Positions 1 through 12,105 of a DNA stretch of 64,000 bases are shown piece after piece; within the stretch, counting starts at the first letter, position 1; each line of letters begins with the position of its first letter. This DNA comes from Vagococcus salmoninarum. Lineage in GTDB: Bacteria > Bacillota > Bacilli > Lactobacillales > Vagococcaceae. The position numbers were made by a program, and so were the translations under genes. Under the pieces are notes generated by a model, which was given only the letters and a program-made list of their open reading frames with translations, searched no databases and was not told where the DNA came from. The stretch covers positions 1-64,000 of the forward strand of contig NZ_NGJU01000016.1 of NCBI RefSeq assembly GCF_003987495.1. The letters run 5' to 3'.

Positions 1-130
1 TATGAATCTTCCTCCCTGAATTGGTCTTAGCAACTTTATTCTAACTGGAAAGTTCATATGTTTCTATTTTTTTGTGTAAAAATAGGCGTGAATGAATTTC
101 TTCATCCACACCAAAAATTATACAGCCTAA

Positions 131-166
131 AAAACATTCTATCATTAGTGATAGAATGTTTTTTTT
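131..166. terminator. Hairpin terminator, possibly bidirectional
   Basis: A perfect 14-bp stem (131-144 with 149-162) closes a TTAG loop. It is followed by a T run on the plus strand and preceded by an A run, so it could work in both directions. Confidence 0.75.
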
Positions 167-232
167 GCGACTAAAGAGTCCCTTTCTTACTAGATTTTTA
201 ATGCTTTTTTTAAAGAAGTTTAGCTTAAAATT

Positions 233-241
233 TGCTATAAT
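233..241 (+). promoter_or_regulatory. Extended -10 promoter of pcrA
   Basis: TGCTATAAT at 233-241 is an extended -10 element. No good -35 is seen. It lies about 77 bases before the pcrA start. Confidence 0.55.
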
Positions 242-317
242 AGAAGGGATGTAGAAATTCTAAAAAAGACAGTTCTTTTTTAGAAGAAGGAAATGAAAAA
301 TTAGGAGGACCTTGTTC

Positions 318-2558
318 ATGTCAACTAGAAACAATTTGGTTAATGGAATGAATCCAATGCAAAAAGAAGCGGTATTACAAACAGAAGGTCCGCTTTTAAT
401 TATGGCAGGAGCAGGTAGTGGTAAAACTCGGGTACTGACTCATCGAATTGCCTATTTAATTACTGAAAAGGAAGTTAATCCTTGGAATATTTTAGCAATT
501 ACCTTTACTAATAAAGCAGCGAAAGAAATGAAAGAACGTGTCAACAGTTTATTAACGACTGGTGGCAATGATGTCTGGGTCTCAACTTTTCACTCAATGT
601 GTGTGCGGATGTTACGTCGAGATGTTGATCAAATTGGTTATAATAGCAACTTTACAATCATCGATGGTTCAGAACAGTTAACGTTGATGAAACGGATTTT
701 AAAAGAGCAAAACATTGATCCAAAACAACACGATCCTCGCAGTATTATTGGGGCGATTAGTAATGCTAAAAATGAACTACAAACGCCTAAAATATATGAA
801 GCTAAAAATCAAGGCTTTGTAGAAGCAATCGTTGCTAAGTGTTATCATGCGTATCAAAAAGAATTACGCCATAATCAATGTATGGATTTTGATGATTTGA
901 TTATGCTGACGATTCGTTTATTTGAAGATAGCCCAGAAACCTTACAATATTATCAAAATAAATTTCACTACATTCATGTAGATGAGTATCAAGATACTAA
1001 CCATGCCCAATATACCTTAGTTAACATGTTAGCTGATCGCTTTAAAAACCTTTGTGTCGTTGGTGATGCGGATCAAAGTATTTACGGTTGGCGTGGGGCT
1101 GATATGGAAAATATTTTAGATTTTGAGAAAGATTATCCCACAGCTAAAGTCGTCTTATTAGAACAAAATTACCGTTCGACTAAAAATATTTTAACAGCCG
1201 CTAACCATGTCATTGGTAACAATAGCAAACGTAAAGATAAAAAATTGTGGACAGATAACCTTGAAGGTGAAAAAATTACCTACTACCGGGGAGAAACAGA
1301 ACGGGGAGAAACCCAGTATATCGTTCAGTCTATCCAAAAAGAAATATTAGAAAATCAACGTAACTACGGTGATTTTGCTGTGTTATATCGAACAAATGCC
1401 TTGTCACGGGTGATGGAGGAAATGCTCCTTAAATCGAATATCCCTTATAAAATGGTTGGTGGTCATAAGTTCTACGACCGTAAAGAGATTAAAGATATTT
1501 TAGCTTACTTAAATGTGATCGCGAACCCAATGGATTCGTTAAGTTACGCTCGCGTTGTCAATGAACCTAAACGGGGAATTGGCGCCACATCGATTGAAAA
1601 ACTCCGAGATTTTGCTAACATTCATGAGTGGTCCCTTTTAGAAGCCTCTTTAAATGTTGATCTAGCTAATATTAGTGGTAAAGCTGGCAAAGAATTAGCC
1701 AATTTTGCAATTATGATGGAAGACTTACAACAGATGGTGCCCTTCTTAACGATTACTGAGCTAGTTGAAGAAACCTTAAAGCGCAGTGGTTACGAGGCGG
1801 ATTTAAAACGGCAAAATACCTTAGAATCACAAAATAGACTAGAAAACTTAGAGGAATTCTTAACAGTTACCCAAGCCTTTGATAAACAACAAGCGGCAGC
1901 TGAGGAAGAATTAGCAGACCCAACTGAAAAGTTAACGATTTTCTTAAATGACTTAGCCTTAGTTGCGGACATTGATTCCTTAGAAGAAGAAACTTCCCAA
2001 GTGACGTTGATGACCCTCCATGCTGCCAAAGGATTAGAGTTTCCAGTCGTCTTCTTATTAGGTCTAGAAGAAGGGATTTTCCCGCTTTCAAGAGCCTTAA
2101 TGGAAGAATCAGAATTAGAAGAAGAACGGCGATTAGCTTACGTTGGTATTACCCGGGCCGAACAAAAACTCTTTATTTCAAATGCTTTTTCAAGAACTTT
2201 ATACGGCCGAACCCAATACAATCGGCCCTCACGTTTTATTACGGAAATTAATCAAGAACTTTTAATGAACGAAGGCTCGGCAACTGCTTTACAAAATCGC
2301 CAGTCATACACAACAGGAGCTAGTGTCGTTAGACCAACTGCACCCCAAGCTCAAGCTGTTAAAACTTCAGCGAAAGTTGCAACTGGTGGCGATAAAGAAG
2401 CTTGGCGTTCTGGCGATAAAGTGAATCATAAAAAATGGGGTGTTGGAACAGTTGTCAAAGTGAGTGGTTCAGCAAAAGACATCGAATTAGACATTGCCTT
2501 TCCAGCTCAAGGTATTAAGCGCCTCTTAGCGGCTTTTGCCCCAATTGAAAAGATGTAA
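318..2558 (+). CDS. pcrA: ATP-dependent DNA helicase PcrA (UvrD/Rep family)
   Basis: This is a superfamily 1A 3'-5' DNA helicase used in repair and in removing obstacles to replication. The 746-residue length is normal for PcrA. Walker A (AGAGSGKT) is at about residues 30-37 and Walker B is VDEYQDTN at about 220. The motifs [18 protein letters not shown] and the late [15 protein letters not shown] and [10 protein letters not shown] are all present. The C-terminal tail carries the PcrA-type [15 protein letters not shown] module, the RNA polymerase-binding Tudor-like region in known PcrA. The start is the ATG at 318, 9 bases after AGGAGG; an in-frame TTG at 312 lies too close to that site. It heads the pcrA-ligA-camS operon. 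Confidence 0.97.
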   Translation: MSTRNNLVNGMNPMQKEAVLQTEGPLLIMAGAGSGKTRVLTHRIAYLITEKEVNPWNILAITFTNKAAKEMKERVNSLLTTGGNDVWVSTFHSMCVRMLRRDVDQIGYNSNFTIIDGSEQLTLMKRILKEQNIDPKQHDPRSIIGAISNAKNELQTPKIYEAKNQGFVEAIVAKCYHAYQKELRHNQCMDFDDLIMLTIRLFEDSPETLQYYQNKFHYIHVDEYQDTNHAQYTLVNMLADRFKNLCVVGDADQSIYGWRGADMENILDFEKDYPTAKVVLLEQNYRSTKNILTAANHVIGNNSKRKDKKLWTDNLEGEKITYYRGETERGETQYIVQSIQKEILENQRNYGDFAVLYRTNALSRVMEEMLLKSNIPYKMVGGHKFYDRKEIKDILAYLNVIANPMDSLSYARVVNEPKRGIGATSIEKLRDFANIHEWSLLEASLNVDLANISGKAGKELANFAIMMEDLQQMVPFLTITELVEETLKRSGYEADLKRQNTLESQNRLENLEEFLTVTQAFDKQQAAAEEELADPTEKLTIFLNDLALVADIDSLEEETSQVTLMTLHAAKGLEFPVVFLLGLEEGIFPLSRALMEESELEEERRLAYVGITRAEQKLFISNAFSRTLYGRTQYNRPSRFITEINQELLMNEGSATALQNRQSYTTGASVVRPTAPQAQAVKTSAKVATGGDKEAWRSGDKVNHKKWGVGTVVKVSGSAKDIELDIAFPAQGIKRLLAAFAPIEKM

Positions 2559-2566
2559 AGATTTAG

Positions 2567-5678
<3,112 letters not shown>

Positions 5679-5730
5679 TAGAAACCTAGACTAAGGACTT
5701 TTAGAAGAGTCTGCTAGATTTCTGAAAGTA

Positions 5731-5739
5731 TGGTAAAAT
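5731..5739 (+). promoter_or_regulatory. Extended -10 promoter of gatCAB
   Basis: TGGTAAAAT at 5731-5739 is an extended -10 element 35 bases before the gatC start; the -35 is weak. A short inverted repeat (AGACT at 5688, AGTCT at 5709) lies just upstream between camS and this promoter. Confidence 0.5.
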
Positions 5740-5773
5740 GGTTTCATGAAAATGAATGGAAAGAAGGGTCAGT

Positions 5774-6079
5774 ATGTCAATTAGTGAAGAGCAAATTAAA
5801 CATGTAGCAAAATTGTCAAAATTAGCTTTTTCAGAAGAAGAAGTCCATAGTTTTACTGAACAATTAAGTAAGATCATTAACATGGTAGAAACCTTAAGTG
5901 AAGTTGATACTGAAGGAGTAGCTGTTACGACCAATGTTATTTATAACGATAACGTCATGCGTAAAGACGTGGCAGTTCCAGGAACTGATCGTGACTTATT
6001 AATGAAAAATGCGCCAGATTCAGAAAATGGCTATATTCGCGTACCAGTAATTATTGAGAATGGGGAGGCCGGTGCCTAA
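5774..6079 (+). CDS. gatC: Asp/Glu-tRNA amidotransferase subunit C
   Basis: This is the small subunit that stabilises GatA and clamps the GatCAB complex, which makes Gln-tRNA(Gln) and Asn-tRNA(Asn) by amidating misacylated tRNAs. At 101 residues it is the usual GatC size, with the family's N-terminal [17 protein letters not shown] helix and the VTTNV and MRKD segments. The start is ATG 5774 after an AAGAAGG site; the longer frame from 5756 has no ribosome site. Its stop overlaps the gatA start by one base (TAATG), so the genes are translationally coupled. Confidence 0.96.
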   Translation: MSISEEQIKHVAKLSKLAFSEEEVHSFTEQLSKIINMVETLSEVDTEGVAVTTNVIYNDNVMRKDVAVPGTDRDLLMKNAPDSENGYIRVPVIIENGEAGA

Positions 6080-7542
6080 TGTCAGAACTATACCAAAAAG
6101 ACTTAGTTGAATTACATGACTTACTAGCAGCTAAAGAGCTAACTGCCAGTGAACTAACTAAAGCAACTTTTGCTCGAATTAAAGGAACTGAGGAAGACTT
6201 AGGAGCTTTTATTACTTTGAATGAAGAAGCAGCCCTAAAACTTGCTAGTGATCTTGATCAAGGAACATTAACTAGTCCCTTAGCTGGTTTACCAATCGGG
6301 ATTAAAGATAATATTGTAACGAAAGATTTAACGACAACAGCAGCGAGTAAAATGCTTCATAACTTTGAGCCAATCTATGATGCCACAGTAATGACTAAAC
6401 TAGCTGACGCTGGCATGGTGCCAGTCGGTAAATTAAACATGGATGAATTCGCCATGGGTGGTTCAACAGAAACATCATACTTCAAGCAAACTAAAAATGC
6501 TTGGGACCACAGTAAAGTACCTGGTGGTTCTTCAGGTGGTTCAGCAGCAGCCGTGGCTGCCGGACAAGTACCAGCTTCATTAGGAACAGATACAGGTGGT
6601 AGTATTCGCCAACCAGCGGCTTTCAATGGCGTTGTTGGCATGAAACCAACGTATGGTCGGGTGTCACGCTTTGGTTTAATCGCCTTTGCTTCAAGTTTGG
6701 ATCAGATTGGTCCTTTAACAAGGACTGTTAAAGACAATGCTTTAGTTCTAAATGCGATTAGCGGTTGGGATAAAAATGACAGTACTAGTGCCCAAATTGA
6801 TGTGCCAGATTTTACTGCCAACTTAGGCAAAGACATTAAAGGGATGAAAATTGCTGTTCCTAAAGAATTTATGACTGAGGGGGTTGCACCAGCGATTCGT
6901 GAACAAATCGAAAAAGCAGTGGCGACTTTCAAAGAATTAGGCGCAACTGTTGAAGAAGTTAGCTTACCTCATTCGAAATACGGAGTGGAAGTTTACTACA
7001 TCATTGCTTCATCAGAAGCCTCATCGAACTTACAACGTTTTGACGGCATTCGTTACGGTTACCGTTCTGAAAATGTGAAGGATTTAGAAGACATTTATAT
7101 TAATTCACGTTCAGAAGGATTTGGTACAGAAGTGAAACGTCGGATTATGTTAGGAACTTTCTCTTTAAGTGCTGGTTACTACGATGCTTACTTTAAAAAA
7201 GCCGGTCAAGTTAGAACGTTAATAAAAGAAGATTTTGATAAAGTCTTTAATGATTATGACTTAATTATTGGCCCAACAACACCAACTGTGGCTTACGGTT
7301 TAGGTGAAAATATTAAAGACCCAATTACGATGTATACCGCTGATGTCTTAACAATTCCAGTTAACTTAGCTGGTCTACCAGGAATGTCAATTCCTTGTGG
7401 CTTAGTTGATGGTTTACCAGTAGGCTTACAATTAATTGGTAAACATTTTGATGAATCAACGATGTATCAAGCGGCTTATGCTTTCGAGCAAGCCACAACG
7501 TTCCATACGCAAAAACCAGAGATTTTAGGGGGTAAGGCATAA
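6079..7542 (+). CDS. gatA: Asp/Glu-tRNA amidotransferase subunit A
   Basis: This is the amidase-signature subunit that releases ammonia from glutamine for tRNA amidation. The 487-residue length is standard. The Ser-cisSer-Lys triad is visible: K76 in [10 protein letters not shown]151 in [11 protein letters not shown] and S175 in [12 protein letters not shown]. It is coupled at both ends by TAATG overlaps with gatC and gatB. GGGGAGG lies just before its ATG inside the end of gatC. Confidence 0.98.
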   Translation: MSELYQKDLVELHDLLAAKELTASELTKATFARIKGTEEDLGAFITLNEEAALKLASDLDQGTLTSPLAGLPIGIKDNIVTKDLTTTAASKMLHNFEPIYDATVMTKLADAGMVPVGKLNMDEFAMGGSTETSYFKQTKNAWDHSKVPGGSSGGSAAAVAAGQVPASLGTDTGGSIRQPAAFNGVVGMKPTYGRVSRFGLIAFASSLDQIGPLTRTVKDNALVLNAISGWDKNDSTSAQIDVPDFTANLGKDIKGMKIAVPKEFMTEGVAPAIREQIEKAVATFKELGATVEEVSLPHSKYGVEVYYIIASSEASSNLQRFDGIRYGYRSENVKDLEDIYINSRSEGFGTEVKRRIMLGTFSLSAGYYDAYFKKAGQVRTLIKEDFDKVFNDYDLIIGPTTPTVAYGLGENIKDPITMYTADVLTIPVNLAGLPGMSIPCGLVDGLPVGLQLIGKHFDESTMYQAAYAFEQATTFHTQKPEILGGKA

Positions 7543-8972
7543 TGAATTTTGAAACAGTCATTGGTTTAGAAGTTCACGTTGAACTTAAAACTAACTCAAA
7601 AATCTTTTCATCATCACCCGCTCATTTTGGAGCGGAACAAAATACGAATACTAACGTGGTTGACTGGAGCTATCCAGGCGTCTTACCAGTTGCTAACGAA
7701 ACAGCGATTGAATTTGGCATGAAAGCGGCTCTTGCTTTAAACTGTCAAATCTCTCAAGAAACTTATTTTGACCGTAAGAACTATTTCTATCCAGATAATC
7801 CGAAAGCTTACCAAATTTCCCAAGACAAACAACCAATCGGTCATGATGGTTGGATTGAAATTGAAGTAGCTGGAGAAAAACGAATTATTAGAATCGAACG
7901 GGTTCACTTAGAAGAAGACGCGGGTAAAAATATTCACGGCGATGGCGGTTACTCTTACGTTGATTTAAACCGTCAAGGTACGCCATTAATCGAGATCGTT
8001 TCTGAAGCAGATATGCGTTCGCCAGAAGAAGCTCATGCCTTCTTAGACGCTGTTCGTTCAATCATTCAGTTTACAGGTGTCAGTGATGTTAAAATGGAAG
8101 AAGGCTCAATGCGTTGTGATGCCAATATTTCTCTTCGTCCTTATGGTCAGGAAGAATTTGGAACAAAAGCCGAGCTTAAAAACTTAAACTCATTAAACTT
8201 TGTCCGCAAAGGCTTGATTTTCGAAGAAAAACGTCAAGCTAAAGTCTTATTATCTGGTGGTATTATTGAACAAGAAACTCGCCGTTACGATGATAGCACT
8301 GGCGAAACAATTTTAATGCGAGTCAAAGAAGGGGCCAGTGATTACCGTTACTTCCCAGAGCCAGACTTGCCAATGTTTCATATTAGTGATGAGTGGATTG
8401 AAGAAGTTCGCAACTCATTACCAGAAATGCCAACTGCTCGTCGTGAGCGTTATGTGAAGGAATTAGAATTGCCAGAGTATGATGCAATGGTCTTAACTTT
8501 ATCGAAAGAAATGTCTGATTTCTTCGAAGAAACCTTAGCCAATGGCGCTGACAGCAAGCAAGCGTCTAACTGGTTAATGGGTGATGTTTCGGCTTACTTG
8601 AACAGCGCTCACATCGAATTACATGATACTAAATTAACACCAAGTAATTTAGCCGGCATGATTAATTTAGTTGCTGACGGAACAATCAGCTCGAAAATTG
8701 CTAAAACAGTCTTTAAAGAATTGATTGAAAATGGTGGCGACGCCAAAGAAGTCGTTGAGAAAAAAGGCTTAGTTCAATTGTCTGATCCAGCTCAATTACT
8801 GCCAATTATCAATGACATCTTAGAACAAAATCAACAATCCATTGAAGACTTTAAAAATGGTAAAGATCGTGCTGTTGGGTTCTTAGTTGGTCAAATTATG
8901 AAAGCAACTAAAGGGAAAGCTAACCCTGGGGTAGTTAATAAACTTTTACAAGAAGAATTAGGCAAACGTTAG
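7542..8972 (+). CDS. gatB: Asp/Glu-tRNA amidotransferase subunit B
   Basis: This is the kinase and tRNA-binding subunit that activates the misacylated Glu or Asp with ATP before amidation. The 476-residue length is normal. It opens with the family motif [12 protein letters not shown] and has the central [11 protein letters not shown] and [11 protein letters not shown] stretches. A helical YqeY-like tail ends the protein (about residues 330-476). It is the last gene of gatCAB and is followed by a hairpin at 8994. Confidence 0.98.
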   Translation: MNFETVIGLEVHVELKTNSKIFSSSPAHFGAEQNTNTNVVDWSYPGVLPVANETAIEFGMKAALALNCQISQETYFDRKNYFYPDNPKAYQISQDKQPIGHDGWIEIEVAGEKRIIRIERVHLEEDAGKNIHGDGGYSYVDLNRQGTPLIEIVSEADMRSPEEAHAFLDAVRSIIQFTGVSDVKMEEGSMRCDANISLRPYGQEEFGTKAELKNLNSLNFVRKGLIFEEKRQAKVLLSGGIIEQETRRYDDSTGETILMRVKEGASDYRYFPEPDLPMFHISDEWIEEVRNSLPEMPTARRERYVKELELPEYDAMVLTLSKEMSDFFEETLANGADSKQASNWLMGDVSAYLNSAHIELHDTKLTPSNLAGMINLVADGTISSKIAKTVFKELIENGGDAKEVVEKKGLVQLSDPAQLLPIINDILEQNQQSIEDFKNGKDRAVGFLVGQIMKATKGKANPGVVNKLLQEELGKR

Positions 8973-8993
8973 ATTGTCGCTATAGAGTCAAAG

Positions 8994-9023
8994 AAGACTA
9001 GAACTTATTTAAGTTCTAGTCTT
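8994..9023 (+). terminator. Hairpin after gatCAB
   Basis: A perfect 13-bp stem (8994-9006 with 9011-9023) has a 4-base loop. The following T tract is weak (AACTTTG), so termination may be partial. Confidence 0.6.
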
Positions 9024-9042
9024 AACTTTGCCTAAAGCATGA

Positions 9043-9048
9043 TATAAT
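9043..9048 (+). promoter_or_regulatory. -10 element of dagK
   Basis: TATAAT at 9043-9048, 42 bases before the dagK ATG. No convincing -35 at the right spacing. Confidence 0.45.
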
Positions 9049-9089
9049 AAAAAAAGAAGTGTTATTAACATAAACGAAGGAGATTTATC

Positions 9090-10112
9090 ATGAAAGCTAG
9101 AGTGATTTACAATCCAACCTCAGGTAAAGAGCTATTAAAGAAGAACTTACCTGATGTCCTAGATATTTTGGAGCGGGCTGGCTATGAAGCGAGTGCCTTT
9201 GCCACAACGGCTGAACCTGATTCAGCCCAAAATGAAGCTAAGCGAGTGGCTTTAGCTGGTTTTGATTTAATTGTGGCTGGCGGTGGTGATGGGACAATCA
9301 ATCAAGTCATTAATGGGATTGCTCCCTTGGCTAAACGTCCGAAAATGGCAATTTTACCAGGTGGAACGACTAATGACTATGCCCGAGCGCTAAAAGTCCC
9401 TCGTGACAATATCGTTGAAGCAGCCAAAGTCATTTTAAAAAATCAAACAGTAAAAATGGATATCGGTAAGGCTAACGACACTTATTTTATGAATATTGGA
9501 GCTGGTGGCTACTTAACTGAGCTGACTTATGATGTCCCTTCACAACTTAAAAGTGTTTTTGGTTACTTAGCTTATTTAGTTAAAGGAGCGGAAATGTTGC
9601 CTCGGGTTAAGCCGATTAACATGCGCCTAGTCTATGATCAAGGTGAATACATTGGAAAAGCTTCAATGTTCTTCTTAGGCTTAACTAACTCAGTTGGTGG
9701 TTTCGAAAAGATTGCCCCGAATGCCCAACTTGATGATGGCAATTTTTCTTTGATTATTGTGAAAACAGCGAATGTCGTTGAAATTCTTCACTTAGTCGCT
9801 TTAATGATTAACGGCGGTAAGCACGTTGATGACCCTCGGGTGATTTATACAAAAACAAGTTCTTTATTTGCCGAAACATTAGATGATGGTGTCCGGATGA
9901 TGATTAACTTAGACGGGGAATATGGTGGGGATGCCCCAATGACCTTTACTAATTTACACCAACACATTGAAATGTTTGCTGATTTAGACATGATTCCAAA
10001 TGAAGCTGTTTCTGGGGAATTAGAAGAACTGCAAGATGCTTCTGATGCCTTTGTGAAGGAAGTTGAACAATTAACAGATGAAGACATTGATGGGGATGGC
10101 AAAGTGTCTTAG
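9090..10112 (+). CDS. dagK: Diacylglycerol kinase, DgkB/DagK family lipid kinase
   Basis: This soluble lipid kinase phosphorylates diacylglycerol to phosphatidic acid. In Gram-positive bacteria that recycles diacylglycerol left by lipoteichoic acid synthesis. The nucleotide-binding GGGDGTINQV motif is at about residues 64-73 and LPGGTTNDYARAL at about 91. The 340-residue length is slightly long because of an acidic C-terminal tail (from about residue 305). The start follows GAAGGAGA. Its likely functional partner LtaS is encoded at 20816, not in this operon. It stands alone between two hairpins. Confidence 0.94.
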   Translation: MKARVIYNPTSGKELLKKNLPDVLDILERAGYEASAFATTAEPDSAQNEAKRVALAGFDLIVAGGGDGTINQVINGIAPLAKRPKMAILPGGTTNDYARALKVPRDNIVEAAKVILKNQTVKMDIGKANDTYFMNIGAGGYLTELTYDVPSQLKSVFGYLAYLVKGAEMLPRVKPINMRLVYDQGEYIGKASMFFLGLTNSVGGFEKIAPNAQLDDGNFSLIIVKTANVVEILHLVALMINGGKHVDDPRVIYTKTSSLFAETLDDGVRMMINLDGEYGGDAPMTFTNLHQHIEMFADLDMIPNEAVSGELEELQDASDAFVKEVEQLTDEDIDGDGKVS

Positions 10113-10124
10113 AAAGTTTAAGCA

Positions 10125-10165
10125 AAAAGAAATCAGAACTGAAATAGTGTCTGATTTCTTTTGTT
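10125..10165 (+). terminator. Terminator of dagK
   Basis: A 13-bp stem (10125-10137 with 10150-10162) is formed by AAAAGAAATCAGA and its complement, ending in T residues. Confidence 0.8.
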
Positions 10166-10174
10166 GTCTATTCG

Positions 10175-10183
10175 TGTTATAAT
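10175..10183 (+). promoter_or_regulatory. Extended -10 promoter of rlmCD
   Basis: TGTTATAAT at 10175-10183 sits immediately after the dagK terminator and 75 bases before the chosen rlmCD start. Confidence 0.55.
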
Positions 10184-10257
10184 TTGTAGTCAAATAAGAT
10201 CTGTCTAGTAGCAATAGTAGATAAATGCACAAAAAACTAAAAGAAAAGAGCAAACAA

Positions 10258-11625
10258 ATGAAAACATTACCTGTAGCAAAAAATGATACGTTAACAGTTG
10301 AGATTATCGATTTATCTCATGAAGGTTCAGGTGTCGCAAAAGTTGACGGCTACCCACTGTTTATCGAAAACACTTTACCTGGTGAAGAAGCTGAAGTTTT
10401 AGTCTTAAAAGCTGGTAAAAAATTCGGCTTTGCAAAAGTTGTTAAGTTATTAAAAGAAAGCCCGGATCGTGTTTCTCAAATCAATGAAACCTTGATTAGA
10501 ACTGGCATTGCCCCATTACACCACATGACTTATGAAGCGCAATTAGCGTTTAAAGAGCAACAAGTTAACAATGTTTTCCAACGAATTGCGAAAATGTCAG
10601 ATGTTAAAATTTTACCAATCAAAGGAATGGAAAATCCTTTAGAGTACCGTAACAAAGCGCAAATTCCCGTTCGTCGCATCGATAATAAATTAGCCACTGG
10701 CTTTTTCCGTAAAAATAGTCACGACCTTGTGCCTTTAGAAGATTTTTACATTCAAGATAAAAAAATCGATGAAGCGATTGTGATTGTCCGTGACGTCCTA
10801 GAAAAATATGGTGTTAAAGCCTACAACGAAGAAGAACATACTGGTAACTTACGTCATATTATTATTCGTCGTGGTCACTATTCTCATGAAATGATGGTTG
10901 TTTTAGTAACGAGAACAGCTAAATTATTTAACTATGAGAAAATGGTTCAAGAAATTCACTTACAATTACCGGAAGTTGTGTCAATCGTTCAAAGTATTAA
11001 CGAAGAAAAAACTAATGTCATTCTTGGTAAATCAGCAAAAACCTTATTCGGTCAAAACTATATTTCAGATAAACTGTTAGACCATAAATACCGTATTTCT
11101 GCTCAATCTTTCTACCAAGTGAACACTGTTCAAGCAGAAGTCCTTTATCAAACGGCCATTGATTTTGCTAATTTCAAGAAAAGCGATACAGTCATTGATG
11201 CCTATTGCGGCATTGGGACAATTGCTTTATCTTTAGCTGATCAAGTCAAGCAAGTTTACGGCATGGAAATTAGTCGTGAAGCTGTTTCAGATGCTAAAAT
11301 TAACGCTCAAGTTAATGAAATTCATAACGTGAAATTTGAAGTTGGTAAAGCGGAAGAAGTCATGCCTAAGTGGTTAGAAAAAGGCATTAAACCAAATGTC
11401 TTAGTCGTTGATCCACCTCGTAAAGGCTTAGCCGAAAGCTTTATTGAGGCTGCTGTTGAGATGGCACCGAAAAAAATCATTTATGTCTCATGTAACCCTG
11501 CTAGTTTAGCTCGGGATTGCCAATTATTTGCTGAAAAAGGCTATGTTGTCAAACAAGTCCAACCAGTTGATATGTTCCCACAAACACCTCACGTTGAGGC
11601 AGTAGCAGAATTAATTAAAAAATAG
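10258..11625 (+). CDS. rlmCD: 23S rRNA (uracil-5-)-methyltransferase, RlmCD type
   Basis: This SAM-dependent m5U methyltransferase probably modifies 23S rRNA uridines (RlmCD in B. subtilis and S. pneumoniae). An N-terminal TRAM domain (about residues 5-65) precedes the RumA/TrmA methyltransferase fold. The SAM motif is DAYCGIGTIALSL, then VVDPPRKG, and the catalytic cysteine is in YVSCNPASLARD. The four iron-sulfur cysteines of E. coli RlmD are missing, as I recall for streptococcal RlmCD. The start is ambiguous: ATG 10258 has AAAGAG 7 bases upstream, while ATG 10225 would add 11 basic residues but has no ribosome site. Confidence 0.93.
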   Translation: MKTLPVAKNDTLTVEIIDLSHEGSGVAKVDGYPLFIENTLPGEEAEVLVLKAGKKFGFAKVVKLLKESPDRVSQINETLIRTGIAPLHHMTYEAQLAFKEQQVNNVFQRIAKMSDVKILPIKGMENPLEYRNKAQIPVRRIDNKLATGFFRKNSHDLVPLEDFYIQDKKIDEAIVIVRDVLEKYGVKAYNEEEHTGNLRHIIIRRGHYSHEMMVVLVTRTAKLFNYEKMVQEIHLQLPEVVSIVQSINEEKTNVILGKSAKTLFGQNYISDKLLDHKYRISAQSFYQVNTVQAEVLYQTAIDFANFKKSDTVIDAYCGIGTIALSLADQVKQVYGMEISREAVSDAKINAQVNEIHNVKFEVGKAEEVMPKWLEKGIKPNVLVVDPPRKGLAESFIEAAVEMAPKKIIYVSCNPASLARDCQLFAEKGYVVKQVQPVDMFPQTPHVEAVAELIKK

Positions 11626-11635
11626 TCTCATTTAG

Positions 11636-11667
11636 AAAGCCGACAATGAAAATTGTCGGCTTTTTTT
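11636..11667 (+). terminator. Terminator of rlmCD
   Basis: A 12-bp stem (AAAGCCGACAAT, 11636-11647, with 11652-11663) has a GAAA loop and is followed by seven T residues. Confidence 0.92.
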
Positions 11668-12105
11668 GTGAGCAAAATGACTGAATTAACGAATTAAATA
11701 ACGGAAGCAAAAAGGACATCAAGGAATTAGCAAAATCACCTTGTTGTTCTTTTTCGTTTCAAAAACTAATTGAACGGTAAATAAAAATATAAGCGATTTA
11801 TTATAATGATTATTATTTTTTAGTCAATAGATATGATTGCGTTGTTAATTAGAAAAACTCTCATAAATCTGTCATTTAATAATTAATGTTTGATTTACCA
11901 ATGAATGAAAACGTTTTATAAATGAGAAGGTAAAAAAGTATAAATCACTTTCTAAAAGTAACCATAGATGTGTATTTTCCTTGTGAAACCTATACTAGAG
12001 AAGTTGAAATTTTAGCTACAGCCATATTTATGAATAATGAGTAAATAAAGAACGAGAACGTAAATCGTTTAACTCAAATCCAAAATGAGAGAGGAAAGAT
12101 TTAAC
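11668..12105 (+). promoter_or_regulatory. AT-rich upstream region of the giant adhesin
   Basis: This 438-base stretch is very AT-rich and holds no ORF I can support. A catabolite-response-like site, TGAAAACGTTTTAT (11906-11919), matches the consensus TGWAANCGNTNWCA at 12 of 14 positions. A possible -10 (TATACT, 11991-11996) lacks a good -35. The region is longer than other spacers here, which suggests regulation. Confidence 0.4.

Larger units (their letters stand above)
1..317. other. Left-edge intergenic region upstream of pcrA
   Basis: No gene is supported here. On the minus strand a GGGAGG-like Shine-Dalgarno (revcomp of 11-17) lies just inside the left edge, so a divergent gene may start just outside the window; this is inference only. 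A strong hairpin lies at 131-166 and the pcrA promoter at about 233-241. Confidence 0.5.

Noticed and set aside
12085-12105. ATG at 12085 as the adhesin start
   Set aside because: There is no ribosome site before it, while a strong one precedes TTG 12106.
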